DNA of 64,000 nucleotides from Phyllostachys edulis (taxonomy: Eukaryota; Streptophyta; Magnoliopsida; Poales; Poaceae): positions 62,090,587 through 62,154,586 of the forward strand of contig CM070551.1 of the NCBI GenBank assembly GCA_036346405.1, written 5' to 3'. Below the pieces are notes generated by a model. The model worked only from the letters and a program-made list of their open reading frames with translations, did no database searches and was not told where the DNA came from. A program made the translations under genes and the position numbers. Shown here piece after piece: positions 12,268 through 22,683 of this stretch (its first letter is position 1; the number at the start of each line of letters is the position of its first letter).

Positions 12268-12774
12268 ATCACAGACGGTTCTTGTTAAGAACCGCTCAGT
12301 GATAGCACCTATCATGACGGTTTTTAATAGAACCATTCAGGATCATTCCTGACAGTTCTATTAAAGAACCGCTCAGTGACACTGAGCCTCCAGAGCGGCA
12401 AAGGGCGGCAGGCGGCGCGTCTTGGCGAGAGGATAGCGAGATATCACAAACGGTTCTTAATTAGAACCGCTCGCGATAACTAATTATCACTGAGCGGTTC
12501 TTATTCGTAACCGTCAGTATATCCTGCACGGTTCTTATTGAGAACCGCTCGTGATTGGTTGATTATCGCGACGGTTTGTGAATAGAACCGCTCAGTGATA
12601 ATTCTGACGATTCTATTAATGAACCGTCGTGATAGATGACTATCACGAGCGGTTCAAAAATACCGTCTGTGATAGTCGGCCCGCCACCACCGCAGTTCGA
12701 ATCGACCCAACACAGACGGTTCCAAAGGAACCGTCTGTGATGGGGCGTCTACTATAGCCTGTTTTGTAGTAGTG
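12268..12774 (-). mobile_element. CACTA subterminal hairpins and terminus, unit 6
   Basis: Terminus at 12774, same first 18 bases as units 2-5. Hairpin pairs are present but their arms carry scattered changes. Confidence 0.85.
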
Positions 12775-13155
12775 AGATTGTGCTGCCCATTTAATTGATG
12801 CAATTAGGTTATAGATTGATTTGCAAGAAGGTGCTCTTGTAAACAATTTAACTATTGCCTTATGGCTCTGATGAGAATGGAAATTGTAATTTAATTATGA
12901 TTTTGGTTTTAGATTTACCTGATTGCAACAGATGCTTGTATTAAATGCTTGAGGTTGAAAGAATGATGGTTGAATGGTCCTGACAACTTTTATTGAAATG
13001 CTTGAGAAAGGGAAACCTAATTATACTAACGACTTGATATTAATCGATCGCTTAATAACGATCTAACACAACAAATAAGCTCCTTTGCTAAACGAAATTA
13101 ATTATCGCTAACTACCAATTCTTCGCTAGCTAGGTTAGGTTAGTTATGCGATTCT

Positions 13156-13335
13156 CACAACATTGATACTCATTGTCACTTCATTCGAGGGTATGTTGAT
13201 GAAGGGAAGATAATTATTGATTACATCAGAATAGAAGATCAACTTGTTGATATTTTGACGAAGTCGTTGGAACGGATCAAGTTCTTAGAAATGAGAGAGA
13301 AGATTGGCGTGATCAAAGTGAAGAAACAAGATTAA
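13156..13335 (+). pseudogene. Copia RNase H tail and polypurine tract, unit 6
   Basis: Copia C-terminal remnant with the EDQLVDILTKSL motif, stop at 13333-13335, followed by AAGGAGGTGATGG. Confidence 0.75.
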
Positions 13336-14014
13336 GGAGGTGATGGATAGAATTAATCTTGTTTTCAATAGTTTTGTTAACGAGTCAGAGTGTGAGACGG
13401 AGTATTTGTATACCGATTCTAACTCTGTAAACTTCTGACTATAAATATACACACAAAAAATCAAAAAAGAGGAGTAGACTTTATTTTTGGATTGAGTTTT
13501 TCGTTAGCTTTCCAACGAGCCAAAGAACGTCGCAATCGGAGTTCGTATGCAAAAGTTATGATGATTTTACCGAACGGTGCGCGATCTACTGTCTATATTT
13601 TTGCCCAAACCAAATAACTCAACATGAACAACACACATCACAAAGAGCATCAACTCAAGAATCCACATCACAAAGCAAAGGGGAGTAGAGAGTGAGGTCA
13701 TGGGAGGCCGGGCGACGGGTGGAGGAGACCAAGGCGACGAGGTCGTGGGGGAGGCGGCACGCGAGGTCGGGTGAAAGTGGAGGAGGCCGGGGTGATGGTT
13801 CGGATGAGGCCGGTGACAATGAGGCCGGGACGAGTTGGAGGAGGCAGCCGGCGACAAGCTCGGCGGAGGCCGGGCGCAAGGTGTGAGGAGGAGAAATGTC
13901 GAGAGGAGGAGATGGAGGTTTGAGCTGTGAGGAGGAGAGACCGCAGAGGAGGGATAGAGGTTATATAAAGCGAGTTTGGCACGCCCATTATGTTTAAATT
14001 TTCGCTTCGCCCAA

Positions 14015-14464
14015 CAATCACAGACGGTTTTTAATAGAACTGCTCAGGATCATCCTGACGGTTCTATTAAAGAACCGCTCAGTGACACTGAGCCTCCGAG
14101 CGGCGGTCATGCGCAGAGGATAGCGAGGATATCACAAACGGCTCTTAATTAGAACCGCTCGTGATAACTAATTATCGAGACGGTTCTTATTCGTAACCGT
14201 CAGTATATATCGCCAGCCGGTTCTTATTGAGAACCGCTCGTGATTGGTTGATTATCACGAGCGATTTGTGATTAGAACCGTCAGGATAATTCGCGCATCG
14301 CTCTATTAATGAACCGTCATGATAGATGACTATCACTGAGCGGTTCTAAAAATACCGCTCTGTGATAGTCGGCTGCACCACCCGCAGTCCGAATCGATTA
14401 AACCTGCATAGCCCAAAGGAACCGCTCGTGATGGGCGACTACTATAGCCTGTTTTGTAGTAGTG
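14015..14464 (-). mobile_element. CACTA subterminal hairpins and terminus, unit 7
   Basis: Last CACTA end of the array, terminus at 14464. The first hairpin of the other units is missing, because the block starts directly with the second pair. This explains the shorter 1690-base period. Confidence 0.85.
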
Positions 14465-14847
14465 AGATTGTGCTGTCCATTTAAATGATGTAATTAGGTT
14501 ATAGATTGATTTGCTGGAAGGTGCTCTTGTAAACAATTTAACTATTGACTTATGGCTCTAATGAGAATGGAAATTGTAATTTAATTATGATTTTGGTTTT
14601 TAGATTTACCGGTGATTGCAACAGATGCTTGTATTAAATGCTGAGGTTGAAAGAATGATGGTTGAATGGTCCTGACAACTTTTATTGAAATGCTTGAGAA
14701 AGGGGAAACCTGATTATACTAACGACTTGATATTAATCTGACTGCTTAATAACGATCTAACACAACAGTTCGCTCACTGCTAAACGAAATTAATTACTGC
14801 TAACTACCAATTACTGCTAGCTAGGTTAGGTTAATTATGCGGGTTCT

Positions 14848-15027
14848 CACAACATTGATACTCGCTGTCACTTCATTCAGGGGTATGTTGATGAAGGGAA
14901 GATAATTATTGATTACATCAGAATAGAAGATCAACTTGTTGATATTTTGACGAAGTCGTTGGGACGGATCAAGTTCTTAGAAATGAGAGAGAAGATTGGC
15001 GTGATCAAAGTGAAGAAACAAGATTAA
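14848..15027 (+). pseudogene. Copia RNase H tail and polypurine tract, unit 7
   Basis: Last copia C-terminal remnant, stop at 15025-15027. About 150 bases of LTR start follow before the array ends at 15176. Confidence 0.8.
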
Positions 15028-15176
15028 GGAGGTGATTGATTGAATTAATCTTGTTTTTAATAGTTTTGTTAACGAGTCGGAGTGTGAGACGGAGTATTTG
15101 TATACCGATTCTAACTCTGTAAACTTCTGACTATAAATATACACACAAAAAAAATCAAAAAAGAGGAGTAGACTTT

Positions 15177-16000
15177 GATGCTCCCGAAAGAAGTCAGTTT
15201 CGATCGATTGTTTCGTTTTGTCTCAGTGTTCTTTTCTCTGCGGCGAGAAAAACCGAGGCGAGGCACTGCTTCGAGGGAAGAAGTTGCTTCACGCGGTGCT
15301 GTTCTTTGCGCACAGGAGCTGCCATCATCACTAGGCCTGCTGCCATCCACGCTTAGTCGTCCTCGCCGGCCAGATCGGGCCAGCATCTGAGCATCGAGCT
15401 ATCGTTGTCTTGATTTTTCTCCAGGTCAGCTCAGGAAGCAATCCGATGAACCAGAAACGCCCACCTTTTCAGTGTTGCTCAACAGATGGCCACGGTGCTC
15501 TCATCCAATATGGAGCGTTGGAGATGCTCTTATAAAAGTGAAACTGACTCCCCCCGAAACTTAATTCGACGGTGTTGACCGGCCGGAACAGTCGACGCAT
15601 GGAATGATAAGGTTTCACCATGCGAGGCATGCCAGTCTACTTGTCACTGTCGTGAACTCGTGATCAGTAAGTGTTTTATGCAAACCTTGGTGAGACTTGT
15701 TTTAATGTGTGCGACTAATATGTGGCCTAGCTTGGAAAAGACTAATTCATGTGGGACCCTTTCTGGACCCAGCTGAGAATATTCGAACTGTCACCCAAAG
15801 TACAGGCCCCCTGGCTAGATTGGACTGCATTTGCAGTACTCTGGTTGTTTGATCTAGACGTAGTCTTCCGTTATATTCTTCACACAAAATGAACTTCTCC
15901 CGTTATATTCTTCATGCAAAATGGACTAATGCATAGGAGTACAGTGACACATATTGGCTTCTTCTCGTTTACACAGAGATTCTCTGCACTACCCTCCAAC
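15177..16000 (+). promoter_or_regulatory. Upstream region of lectin kinase copy 1, with TATA box at 15530-15537
   Basis: From about 15327 this sequence is a close copy of 22684-23162, upstream of the intact second gene, so it is the duplicated promoter and 5' leader. CTTATAAAAGTG at 15529-15540 is a good TATA candidate, about 470 bases before the start codon. A 24-base direct repeat (CGTTATATTCTTCA...CAAAATG) sits at about 15868 and 15901 and is absent from copy 2. The part from 15177 to about 15326 has no counterpart in copy 2. Confidence 0.55.
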
Positions 16001-16080
16001 ATGGCTTTGCGAAAATTGTGCTCGAGTAGTACAACTCTGGTGCTGCTGCTGCTGCTACTCATCTCACTCCGTGTGCCCCA

Positions 16081-16591
16081 TGTTAGAATTTCTCCTGCTC
16101 TTGCATGGTCCTTGCCCTGTCCTTCGACGTGACGTAGTCAAGCAGCCCTCTGGTCTTTTAGCGTCTTCACGTAATGCTATTTCCCTTAGTCTTCCTTTCT
16201 CCACGTGAGGCTTCTCCTCCTGGACAAAACAGCAGCGTCTCTGCTAGTCCCTGCTCTTGATGCTTGTCTTCACGGGAAAGCAAGCACGCACAGGAAGAAA
16301 CAACAAAAACAACTTTTTGTTGCTGCGCACAACAGCTTTTCCTTTATCTATTCTTCTCTCAACTCAACTTACATTGCTTTATCTTTTTTTTCTCTGTTGT
16401 TTCAAAACTTACAGGACTATCACCTTTTAAAGGCTGAGCACTCAAAACCCGTATAGGGCTCAACGTCGTATCCCACTCAGATACAATTGGATACACCCTG
16501 TTTAACTCTACGACTCAGACTCAATCTAAGAAACCAAACCGGACTCCAACTTTCTAACAAAAAAACTAACCAAAAACAAGATTAATCTAAC
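16081..16591 (-). repeat. 3' LTR of the copia element
   Basis: Bounded by TGTTAGA-type ends (TGTTAGAATT at 16081, ATCTAACA at 16591). It matches 18562-19078, with about ten substitutions and a 5-base deletion near 16345. Confidence 0.92.
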
Positions 16592-16604
16592 AATCACCCC
16601 CTTA
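16592..16604 (-). other. Polypurine tract of the copia element
   Basis: On the minus strand TTAAGGGGGTGAT lies directly before the LTR, at the position used to prime plus-strand DNA synthesis. The tandem units carry the similar TTAAGGAGGTGATT. Confidence 0.75.
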
Positions 16605-16987
16605 ATCTTGTTTCTTCATCTTGATCATGCTAATCTTCTTTTTCGTCTTCTCAACTTCCAAATCTTCCTCTTTTACCTGCACTCCCGTGCGTCGTTCCTT
16701 CCTGGGCCAATACCGCCCTACCGCTTGCGCTTGCTCCATCCTGAGCTATGCACAGACCAACGCTTCCTGCGCCTCGCACCTGGACTGAACTCATCATTCC
16801 TTGCACGCTCGCCTGGGCTGGAGCACCTGCTCCCACGACCACCTCGGTTTCATCGTTACCTGAGCCTCCCGCTCTTCTCTCTTGTACCAAGTCTGCCCGC
16901 TTTCCTGCATACATCTTAGCTGAGGCTACACCGCCTCTCCCTCCTGTGTCAACTTCGTGTACACCGTGCCCTTTATGCGCGTGGGAC

Positions 16988-18520
16988 TCACCACCCCTCT
17001 GACTCCTGTCGCCTTTGTGCACACCCTTCGGATCTCCTCCCGAGACTCACTTTGTTGCGCTTCTGCGCCAATGCGTGCCACTCTGGTTCCGCCATGTCCT
17101 TGGCGATATCTAAGTTCCACTCTGGCTCCTCCAGACTGTCCTTCACACAAACCGACTTACAAGTTTTCAGAGAAATTTTGTACAACCGGTTTGGAGATCT
17201 TTTTACCTTCATCAACAGATCTTTGTTCTTGTCATAGACACGCAAGAACTCATCCTGCAGCTCCACCCTGCACCCCCGTTCTACCAACTGCCCAAGACTG
17301 AGTATGTTATTGCAAAAACTCGGTATGAAATAAATATCAGTTAGCATCCTCTGTTCACCGTTCTTGCATTGCAATAACATTGATCCTTTGCCTTTTATCT
17401 GTACCGTGGAGCCGTCGCCAAACTTGATTTTTCCCGAAATCTTCTCGTCGAGCTCATGGAACATGGAGCGATCTCCCGTCATATGATTGCTTGCTCCACT
17501 GTCCAAGTACCACTCATCAGTATGATCGTGATTTCCTCCCTCCGTGCGTAGTTTAGGAAGTATGTTATCCTCGTTCAACATCACCATGACCGGCGCCTTG
17601 TTGACACATAAGGAGAGAAGTAGGGTAGGATCGTCGTCTTCATCTTCACAGCTTCGGATGAGGTTTACCTCCTCGTTCTTCTTCTTGTTTCGGCAATTTG
17701 AAGCATAGTGCCCATACTTGTCACAGTTGAAGCACTTTATGTGGCTGCGGCACTCCGATGCGTAGTGACCATACTTATCACATTTGAAACATTTGATATG
17801 TGACTTATCACGGGGTCTGTCACCATCGCCTTGCCCAACCTTGTCTTCACGACCACCTCTGCCAAATCGTCTACCATCGTTTCTTGTATCTCCCTTACCA
17901 GCAACGCCTGCTCATTATGGGACTGATACTTTTGCTCGTTACGGGATTGATACCCCTTCAGTAGCTCCTCATGCGCCTTGAGGGAACCGGTGATCTCCTC
18001 GATCTTCTTTTGCTCCAGATCCGGGAGTATATGAGTGGTGACGACAGTACAAACTTTTCGGTAGCACGCGCAGTACTTCTTCATCATCACGGATTCCTCC
18101 ATCTTGTCGCCGAGAGACAATCTGATTATATAATGAAGACAACTTACCGCGAACTCATCCACCGACTCGGTTTCTCCCATCCGGGATTCTCGAACTCGGT
18201 ATGCAAATTCGAGCCGCGCCTCCTTCACACGATCAATTCCTCGTGCATCTTTTGAAGCGTCACCACGCCTCACGTGCCGCCTCCTTGCCGATGAGCCGCC
18301 GCGATCATGGAGTCCGCATCACGGTAGATGATGGCCAAAGCCGTCTGGTCTACCTTTGTCGCCCACCTCCTTGTCCTTTGCCTTCGGATCGATCGCACCC
18401 AGACTTCTGGCGCGCATGTTCGCTTTCATCTTCATAGCCTACACCGGATAATTGTCGGTCGTCAGGACAGGATATAGGAGGGAGATCGGCCCATCCCGGG
18501 TCTTCGTCTTGTCGCCCATG
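16988..18520 (-). pseudogene. Copia gag-protease, frameshifted
   Basis: On the minus strand, gag begins near 18520 (MGDKTKTRDGP) and has a stop codon at about 18440. A long gag segment (18273 to about 17830) has the UBN2-type layout. Two CCHC zinc knuckles follow at about 17800-17690 (CFKCDKYGHYASEC and CFNCDKYGHYASNC), in another frame. The protease follows at 17587-16988, with the catalytic motif DSGASNHM. Zinc knuckles bind the element's RNA, and the protease would cut the polyprotein in virus-like particles. The open frame stops before any integrase core. Sequence from about 16990 down to 16605 shows no recognisable domain. Frameshifts and a stop make it non-functional as read. Confidence 0.85.
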
Positions 18521-18546
18521 ATCTTCAGATGGCACCGAGATCAACA

Positions 18547-18559
18547 GGCTCTGATACCA
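18547..18559 (-). other. Primer binding site of the copia element
   Basis: The minus strand reads TGGTATCAGAGCC two bases inside the right LTR. This is the standard site complementary to the 3' end of initiator methionine tRNA, used by many plant copia elements, and it fixes the element's orientation. Confidence 0.9.
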
Positions 18560-18561
18560 CT

Positions 18562-19078
18562 TGTTAGAATTTCTTCTGCTCTTGCATGGTCCTTGCCCTG
18601 TCCTTCGACGTGACGTAGTCAAGCAGCCCTCTGGTCTTCTAACGTCTTCACGTAATGCTATTTCCCTTGGTCTTTCTTTCTCCACGTGAGGCTCCTCCTC
18701 CTGGACAAAACAGCAGCGTCTCTGCTAGTCCCTGCTCTTGATGCTTGTCTTCACGGGAAAGCAAGCACGCACAGGAAGAAACAACAAAAACAACTTTTTG
18801 TTGCTGCGCACAACAGCTTTTCCTTTAAATTATCTATTCTTCTCTCAACTCAACTTACATTGCTTTACCTTTTTTTTCTCTGTTGTTTCAAAACTTACAG
18901 GACTATCACCTTTTAAAGTCTGAGCACTCAAAACCCGTATAGGGCTCAACGTCGTATCCCACTCAGATACAATTGGATACACCCTGTTTAACTCTACGAC
19001 TCGGACTCAATCTAAGAAATCAAACCGGACTCCAACTTTCTAACAAAAAAACTAACCAAAAACAAGATTAATCTAACA
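18562..19078 (-). repeat. 5' LTR of the copia element
   Basis: Right-hand LTR. On the minus strand it starts TGTTAGATTAATCTTG at 19078 and ends at 18562. It lies next to the primer site, which makes it the promoter-bearing LTR. Confidence 0.92.
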
Positions 19079-21317
19079 CCCCATGCCACCTCTCTCTCCT
19101 TCAGCTACGATGCCTTCGACTCCAACGACTTCAGGCCGGAGGACGACGCGATGGTCACCGGAGGCAGGATCGAGCTGCTCGGCGACGAGTCGGACGCGCG
19201 GGCCAGGGGCCGGGCGCTGTACAGGCAGCCGGTGCAGTTGTGGGACAGCGCCACGGGCGAGGCGGCCAGCTTCTCCGCGAGTTTCAACTTCCGCATCCAG
19301 TCATTGCCCAACCGGAGCAGCACCGCCGGGCACGGCATGACGTTCTTCCTCGCGCCGTTCACTCCTGACTTGCCGCAGGAGTCTTACGAAGGTTGCCTTG
19401 GGCTCTTCGACGAGAGCTTGAAGCTGAAGTACGCGACCGTGAATGCGTCCGGCGACGCCAGGTTCGTCGCCGTGGAGTTCGACACCCACCGTGACGTGTG
19501 GGACCCGAGCAGCCGGCACATCGGCGTCGACGTGAACAACGTTGACTCGCACGGCAACTACAAGATCTTGCCGGACGACAGCCTCGTCGATGCCGGCGTG
19601 ATGTCTGCGACGGTCGACTACGACAACGCCACGAGGAGGCTGGACATCGCCCTAAGCGTCAGTGGCGCCATTTACACCCTTGCTGCCACCGTCGACTTGC
19701 GAAGCTTGCTGCCGGAGCAGGTTGCTCTGGGCTTCTCAGCGGCCACTGGCGATACGTTCGTTAGCAACCACACCGTACTCTCGTGCTCCTTCCATTCGAC
19801 GCTGCCGACCAGGAATCACACCTCCCACCCATCCACCTCGTCCGCCAAAAAGGACACACTACAACTCCGTGCCTCGGTGGCCCCGCCGCCGCGTTGGTGC
19901 TCCTGCTCGTCGTGGCCGTCGCGGTGCTGCTCTGGCGCGCGAGCAAGAGGAGCAAGCGACGAGACGACGAAGAGATGCTGACGGACGAGGACTCCCTCGA
20001 GGTTGACGACGAGGACTTCGAGTCCGGCACGGGGCCCCGGCCCATCCCGTACGCCCACCTCGCGGCGGCAACGAGGGACTTCGCAGAGGAGGAGAAGCTG
20101 GGGGAGGGCGGGTCCGGGTCGGTGTACCGCGGGCACGTGAAGGAGCTCGGCCGCGACGTCGCCATCAAGGTGTTCTCGAGGGGGGCGTCCTTGCAAGGGA
20201 GAAAGGAGTACAGGTCCGAGGTCACTGTCATCGGCCGTCTGCGGCACCGGAACCTCGTGCAGCTCATCGGCTGGTGCCATGGCCGCAAGCGGTTGCTGCT
20301 TGTCTATGAGCTCGTGCACAATGGCAGCCTCGATGGCCACCTCTACAGCACAGAGGAGACTTTGACTTGGCAAATGAGGTATGCATGCTAGTTGAGTTGT
20401 AGCTATCTATCAGTCATATTCATACCTTGACAAAATGACGGTGTAGGGTCTACACTTTGCTCACATTTATAGCAAGTTTGATATTCACCGCGTTCTTTTC
20501 ACGTTATGTTTTATAATTTGACCAGCCAAACTTTCTAAATTTCGACCATCAATATGTTTAAAATTCTCAGTTGAACGTATCAAAACCATATCACTAAATT
20601 TGTCACTACAAGTATTTTCATAATCTTATAATTTTATTAATCTGTAGTAGTATAAATTTATAAATAAAAAAATGTCAAAGCCACCTCTCGATCACCGTAA
20701 AAAGTCAATAGCATCAAATAAGAAAGAACAGATGGAGTGTATATGGTCATTTCGCAATGTTGCTAGCTTGTGATGAACACTTCAATTTAGTTAGTACTCT
20801 CTCCGGTAGAAAAAAAGAAAGTGCAACTATCAGATTTGCAGTCAAACGTTATAAAAAAATGGTACAAGTAAACTTTTCATCAGAAATAATTTCACATATC
20901 GTAATTTTTGTAATTATCAGAAAGTACAGGGCCTTCACTGTCATTTTGCCTCGAGTATACAGGTGAAATTGTATATTAAAGCCCTATTTACAAAGCCGCA
21001 ACTTTACGGAATACCGTTCTGAAAAAAAATCATGCGTTCCAAATGTGCCTAATTAAATTAGACTAATTTGGTCCCTAAACTATTCATGAAAACTACTCTC
21101 TTGAAAACTGGGTCAGAGTTCCAAGTCCAGAAATATTGAATCAGATTAAAGTGACTTAATTTTGTCTTTAATTTGTATCAGATACCAGATAGTTCTTGGA
21201 GTGGCTTCTGCCGTGCTGTACCTCCACCAAGAATGGGATCAGTGCGTCGTCCATGGCGATATCAAGCCAAGCAACATCATGCTGGACGAGTCCTTCAACG
21301 CCAAGCTCGGCGATTTC

Positions 21318-22683
21318 TATTATCCATATTTGAACTGAAAATTTGTTTTTGCAACAAGATATTATAGCCTCCCTTGAATAGTGTTGCATGTGGTTATTAG
21401 CATTTGTGAAAGTCTTGTGGAGTACGAAAGTACTAACCTTGCTTGTTGAGCAATTAATAGTTGAAGAAAATGATCCGACAATAGGTTACTCTATTCTACC
21501 GGATTTGGAGAAGACGATGAGGCCGAACACTAGAGCGCAACCCCAGTCAGTTGCCTGAGGGTTATGGCAATCCACGTGGGAACTATCTTCCACTGCATAC
21601 TTTCTTTTTTGGTATTTTGGCCAATGTGGCCCAGTTTGTAACACTTGACTATTATGATCTATGTATGACCGCTTAATACTATCGAAGTACCCTTTTATTT
21701 AAATTTATATATGGATATTGATGCTATTCTCTGAGTAACTGTGTGTACTATCCACTAATCGTGAGACTAGTACAGAAATACATATAGGGGTCCGGATCAC
21801 TCGATCATCCCTCACTTCCCCCAATCCCATGGCCGGCGGCGCCACCGCTGCCTCACCGCCGCCAGTCCTCCACCGCTCCTGCCTCCCTCTAAATCCAGGC
21901 CAATGAACCCCCGCCTCGCCCTAACTCGCCGCCGCCAGAACCGGAGAAGACGACCAACCGTCGGCCGGAGCACGAATCTTCAAGGAGATCGGAAGGTTAA
22001 AAATTTGGCTGATTTCACAAAAAATTTACTCGAGTGATGTATAGCAATTCCATATATTTAATTACTTTTACACTCCTCCCTTTCTCAGTCGCAAAAATCA
22101 ACACCACTGCTGTCGTTGCCTAGCTTAGTCGCCGTCCAAGCTCCTCCACTTCTGAACATCTCCGACCACCTCAACCCAAGCACCTCTAGCACATGGTTCA
22201 CAATTTCAGCGAAATTTTGCCGAAATTTCGGGCATTTTGTTGCCCATCGAAAGAAAATGGTTTCGTTCAAAAAAATCCGTTTGGATTGAATTTGAAGGGC
22301 TAAATAAACTAAAAGTAGTGAGTGAATCACAAGCACAAAGGTAGCCCATTGGTTTGCCCTGTCTGTGTGGCTTGAGGAGCTGGATTCGACTCCCAGGCAC
22401 CCACCTTCCTGTTTTTTATTTGATCAAACCATTCGTCCGAAATTCGTCCGAAATTACCGAAATTTCGGTACTTTCGGTGCCACCGAAAAAAACCAAAACG
22501 AAATATTTTTCCCTGCTCTGGCATCGTCCAACTCCTTCACCGTGCATCATCCAGCACCGTCGCCGTACAAGCTCGGTCACCGTCACCGTCACCGTCCACG
22601 ATCTAGCAAGATCCAAGTAGCCTGCATCTACGTCTGGCCCAACCGTTGTGCGGTCCTCGTGTCACCAACCCTTCCACACCACC
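21318..22683. other. Spacer between the two lectin kinase copies
   Basis: No gene recognised. It begins at the abrupt end of copy 1 and ends where the duplicated promoter of copy 2 starts. About 21830-21990 is GC-rich (CGCCGCC runs) without a convincing open frame. About 22200-22510 holds AAATTTCGG-type repeats around a tRNA-like stretch. The rest is unremarkable AT-rich sequence. Confidence 0.5.
22330..22405 (+). repeat. tRNA-like stretch, possible SINE remnant
   Basis: AGGTAGCCCATTGG resembles a tRNA A-box, and GGATTCGACTCCC about 40 bases later resembles a B-box, as in RNA polymerase III promoters of tRNA-derived SINEs. The flanks carry repeated CGAAATTTCGG/CCGAAATTTCGG motifs. I see no complete cloverleaf, and a chance match is possible. 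Confidence 0.3.

Larger units (their letters stand above)
3127..15176 (+). repeat. Tandem array of about 1.75-kb chimeric CACTA-copia units
   Basis: Unit boundaries, taken at the outer base of each CACTA terminus, are 3978, 5749, 7499, 9229, 11002, 12774 and 14464, giving periods of 1771, 1750, 1730, 1773, 1772 and 1690 bases. There are six complete periods plus a partial unit at each edge. In order, each unit holds: about 370 bases of AT-rich sequence after the CACTA end; a copia RNase H tail; a polypurine tract and the first 150-200 bases of an LTR; a block ending in a CAAAAGTTATG motif; short CATCAC repeats; about 300 bases of GC-rich sequence; a TATATAAAGCG motif (for example 3307, 6961, 12207); about 450-610 bases of hairpins; and the CACTA terminus. 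The left edge is interrupted by the gypsy LTR at 3126. The right edge stops inside the copia LTR part. Both short open frames in the GC-rich part look non-coding. Confidence 0.9.
16081..19078 (-). mobile_element. Non-autonomous copia element with gag and protease only
   Basis: Two LTRs (16081-16591 and 18562-19078), flanked by the 5-bp target duplication CCCCA (16076-16080 and 19079-19083), enclose about 1.97 kb. The element lies on the minus strand: primer site next to the right LTR, purine tract next to the left. It encodes gag, two zinc knuckles and an aspartic protease but has no integrase, reverse transcriptase or RNase H. That layout fits the TR-GAG class of non-autonomous LTR elements, moved by proteins supplied elsewhere. 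The LTRs differ at about ten bases plus one 5-base indel by eye, near 98% identity, so the insertion is fairly recent. Its LTR start and polypurine tract resemble those in the tandem units to the left. Confidence 0.92.
16001..21317 (+). pseudogene. L-type lectin receptor-like kinase, copy 1, broken
   Basis: The start codon at 16001 opens the same leucine-rich signal peptide as copy 2. After 80 bases the frame is cut by a copia element (16081-19078). The lectin domain resumes at 19084 and continues through the legume-lectin signature (FDTHRD, then VDVNNVDS) to the membrane segment. There, one base is missing relative to copy 2 at about 19883 and the frame shifts. The juxtamembrane part and N-lobe of the kinase (GEGGSGSVY, VAIK) follow to a splice donor at 20378/20379. 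A matching intron runs to 21181. Exon 2 starts at 21182 but stops resembling copy 2 at 21317, in the middle of DFG, so the activation loop and C-lobe are absent. It cannot encode a receptor. It is a partial tandem duplicate of copy 2. Confidence 0.9.

Noticed and set aside
3366..14464. CRISPR-like appearance of short repeats with spacers
   Set aside because: Repeats are inverted, not direct, spacing is irregular, and the setting is a plant CACTA terminus.
16605..17022. Minus-strand open frame of 123 residues in the copia element
   Set aside because: Composition is Gly/Ala/Arg-rich without an integrase or RT motif, and it overlaps plus-strand frames of equal length. It is probably non-coding element sequence.
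22330..22405. A functional tRNA gene
   Set aside because: Only the two box motifs fit. I could not pair acceptor and anticodon stems into a cloverleaf.
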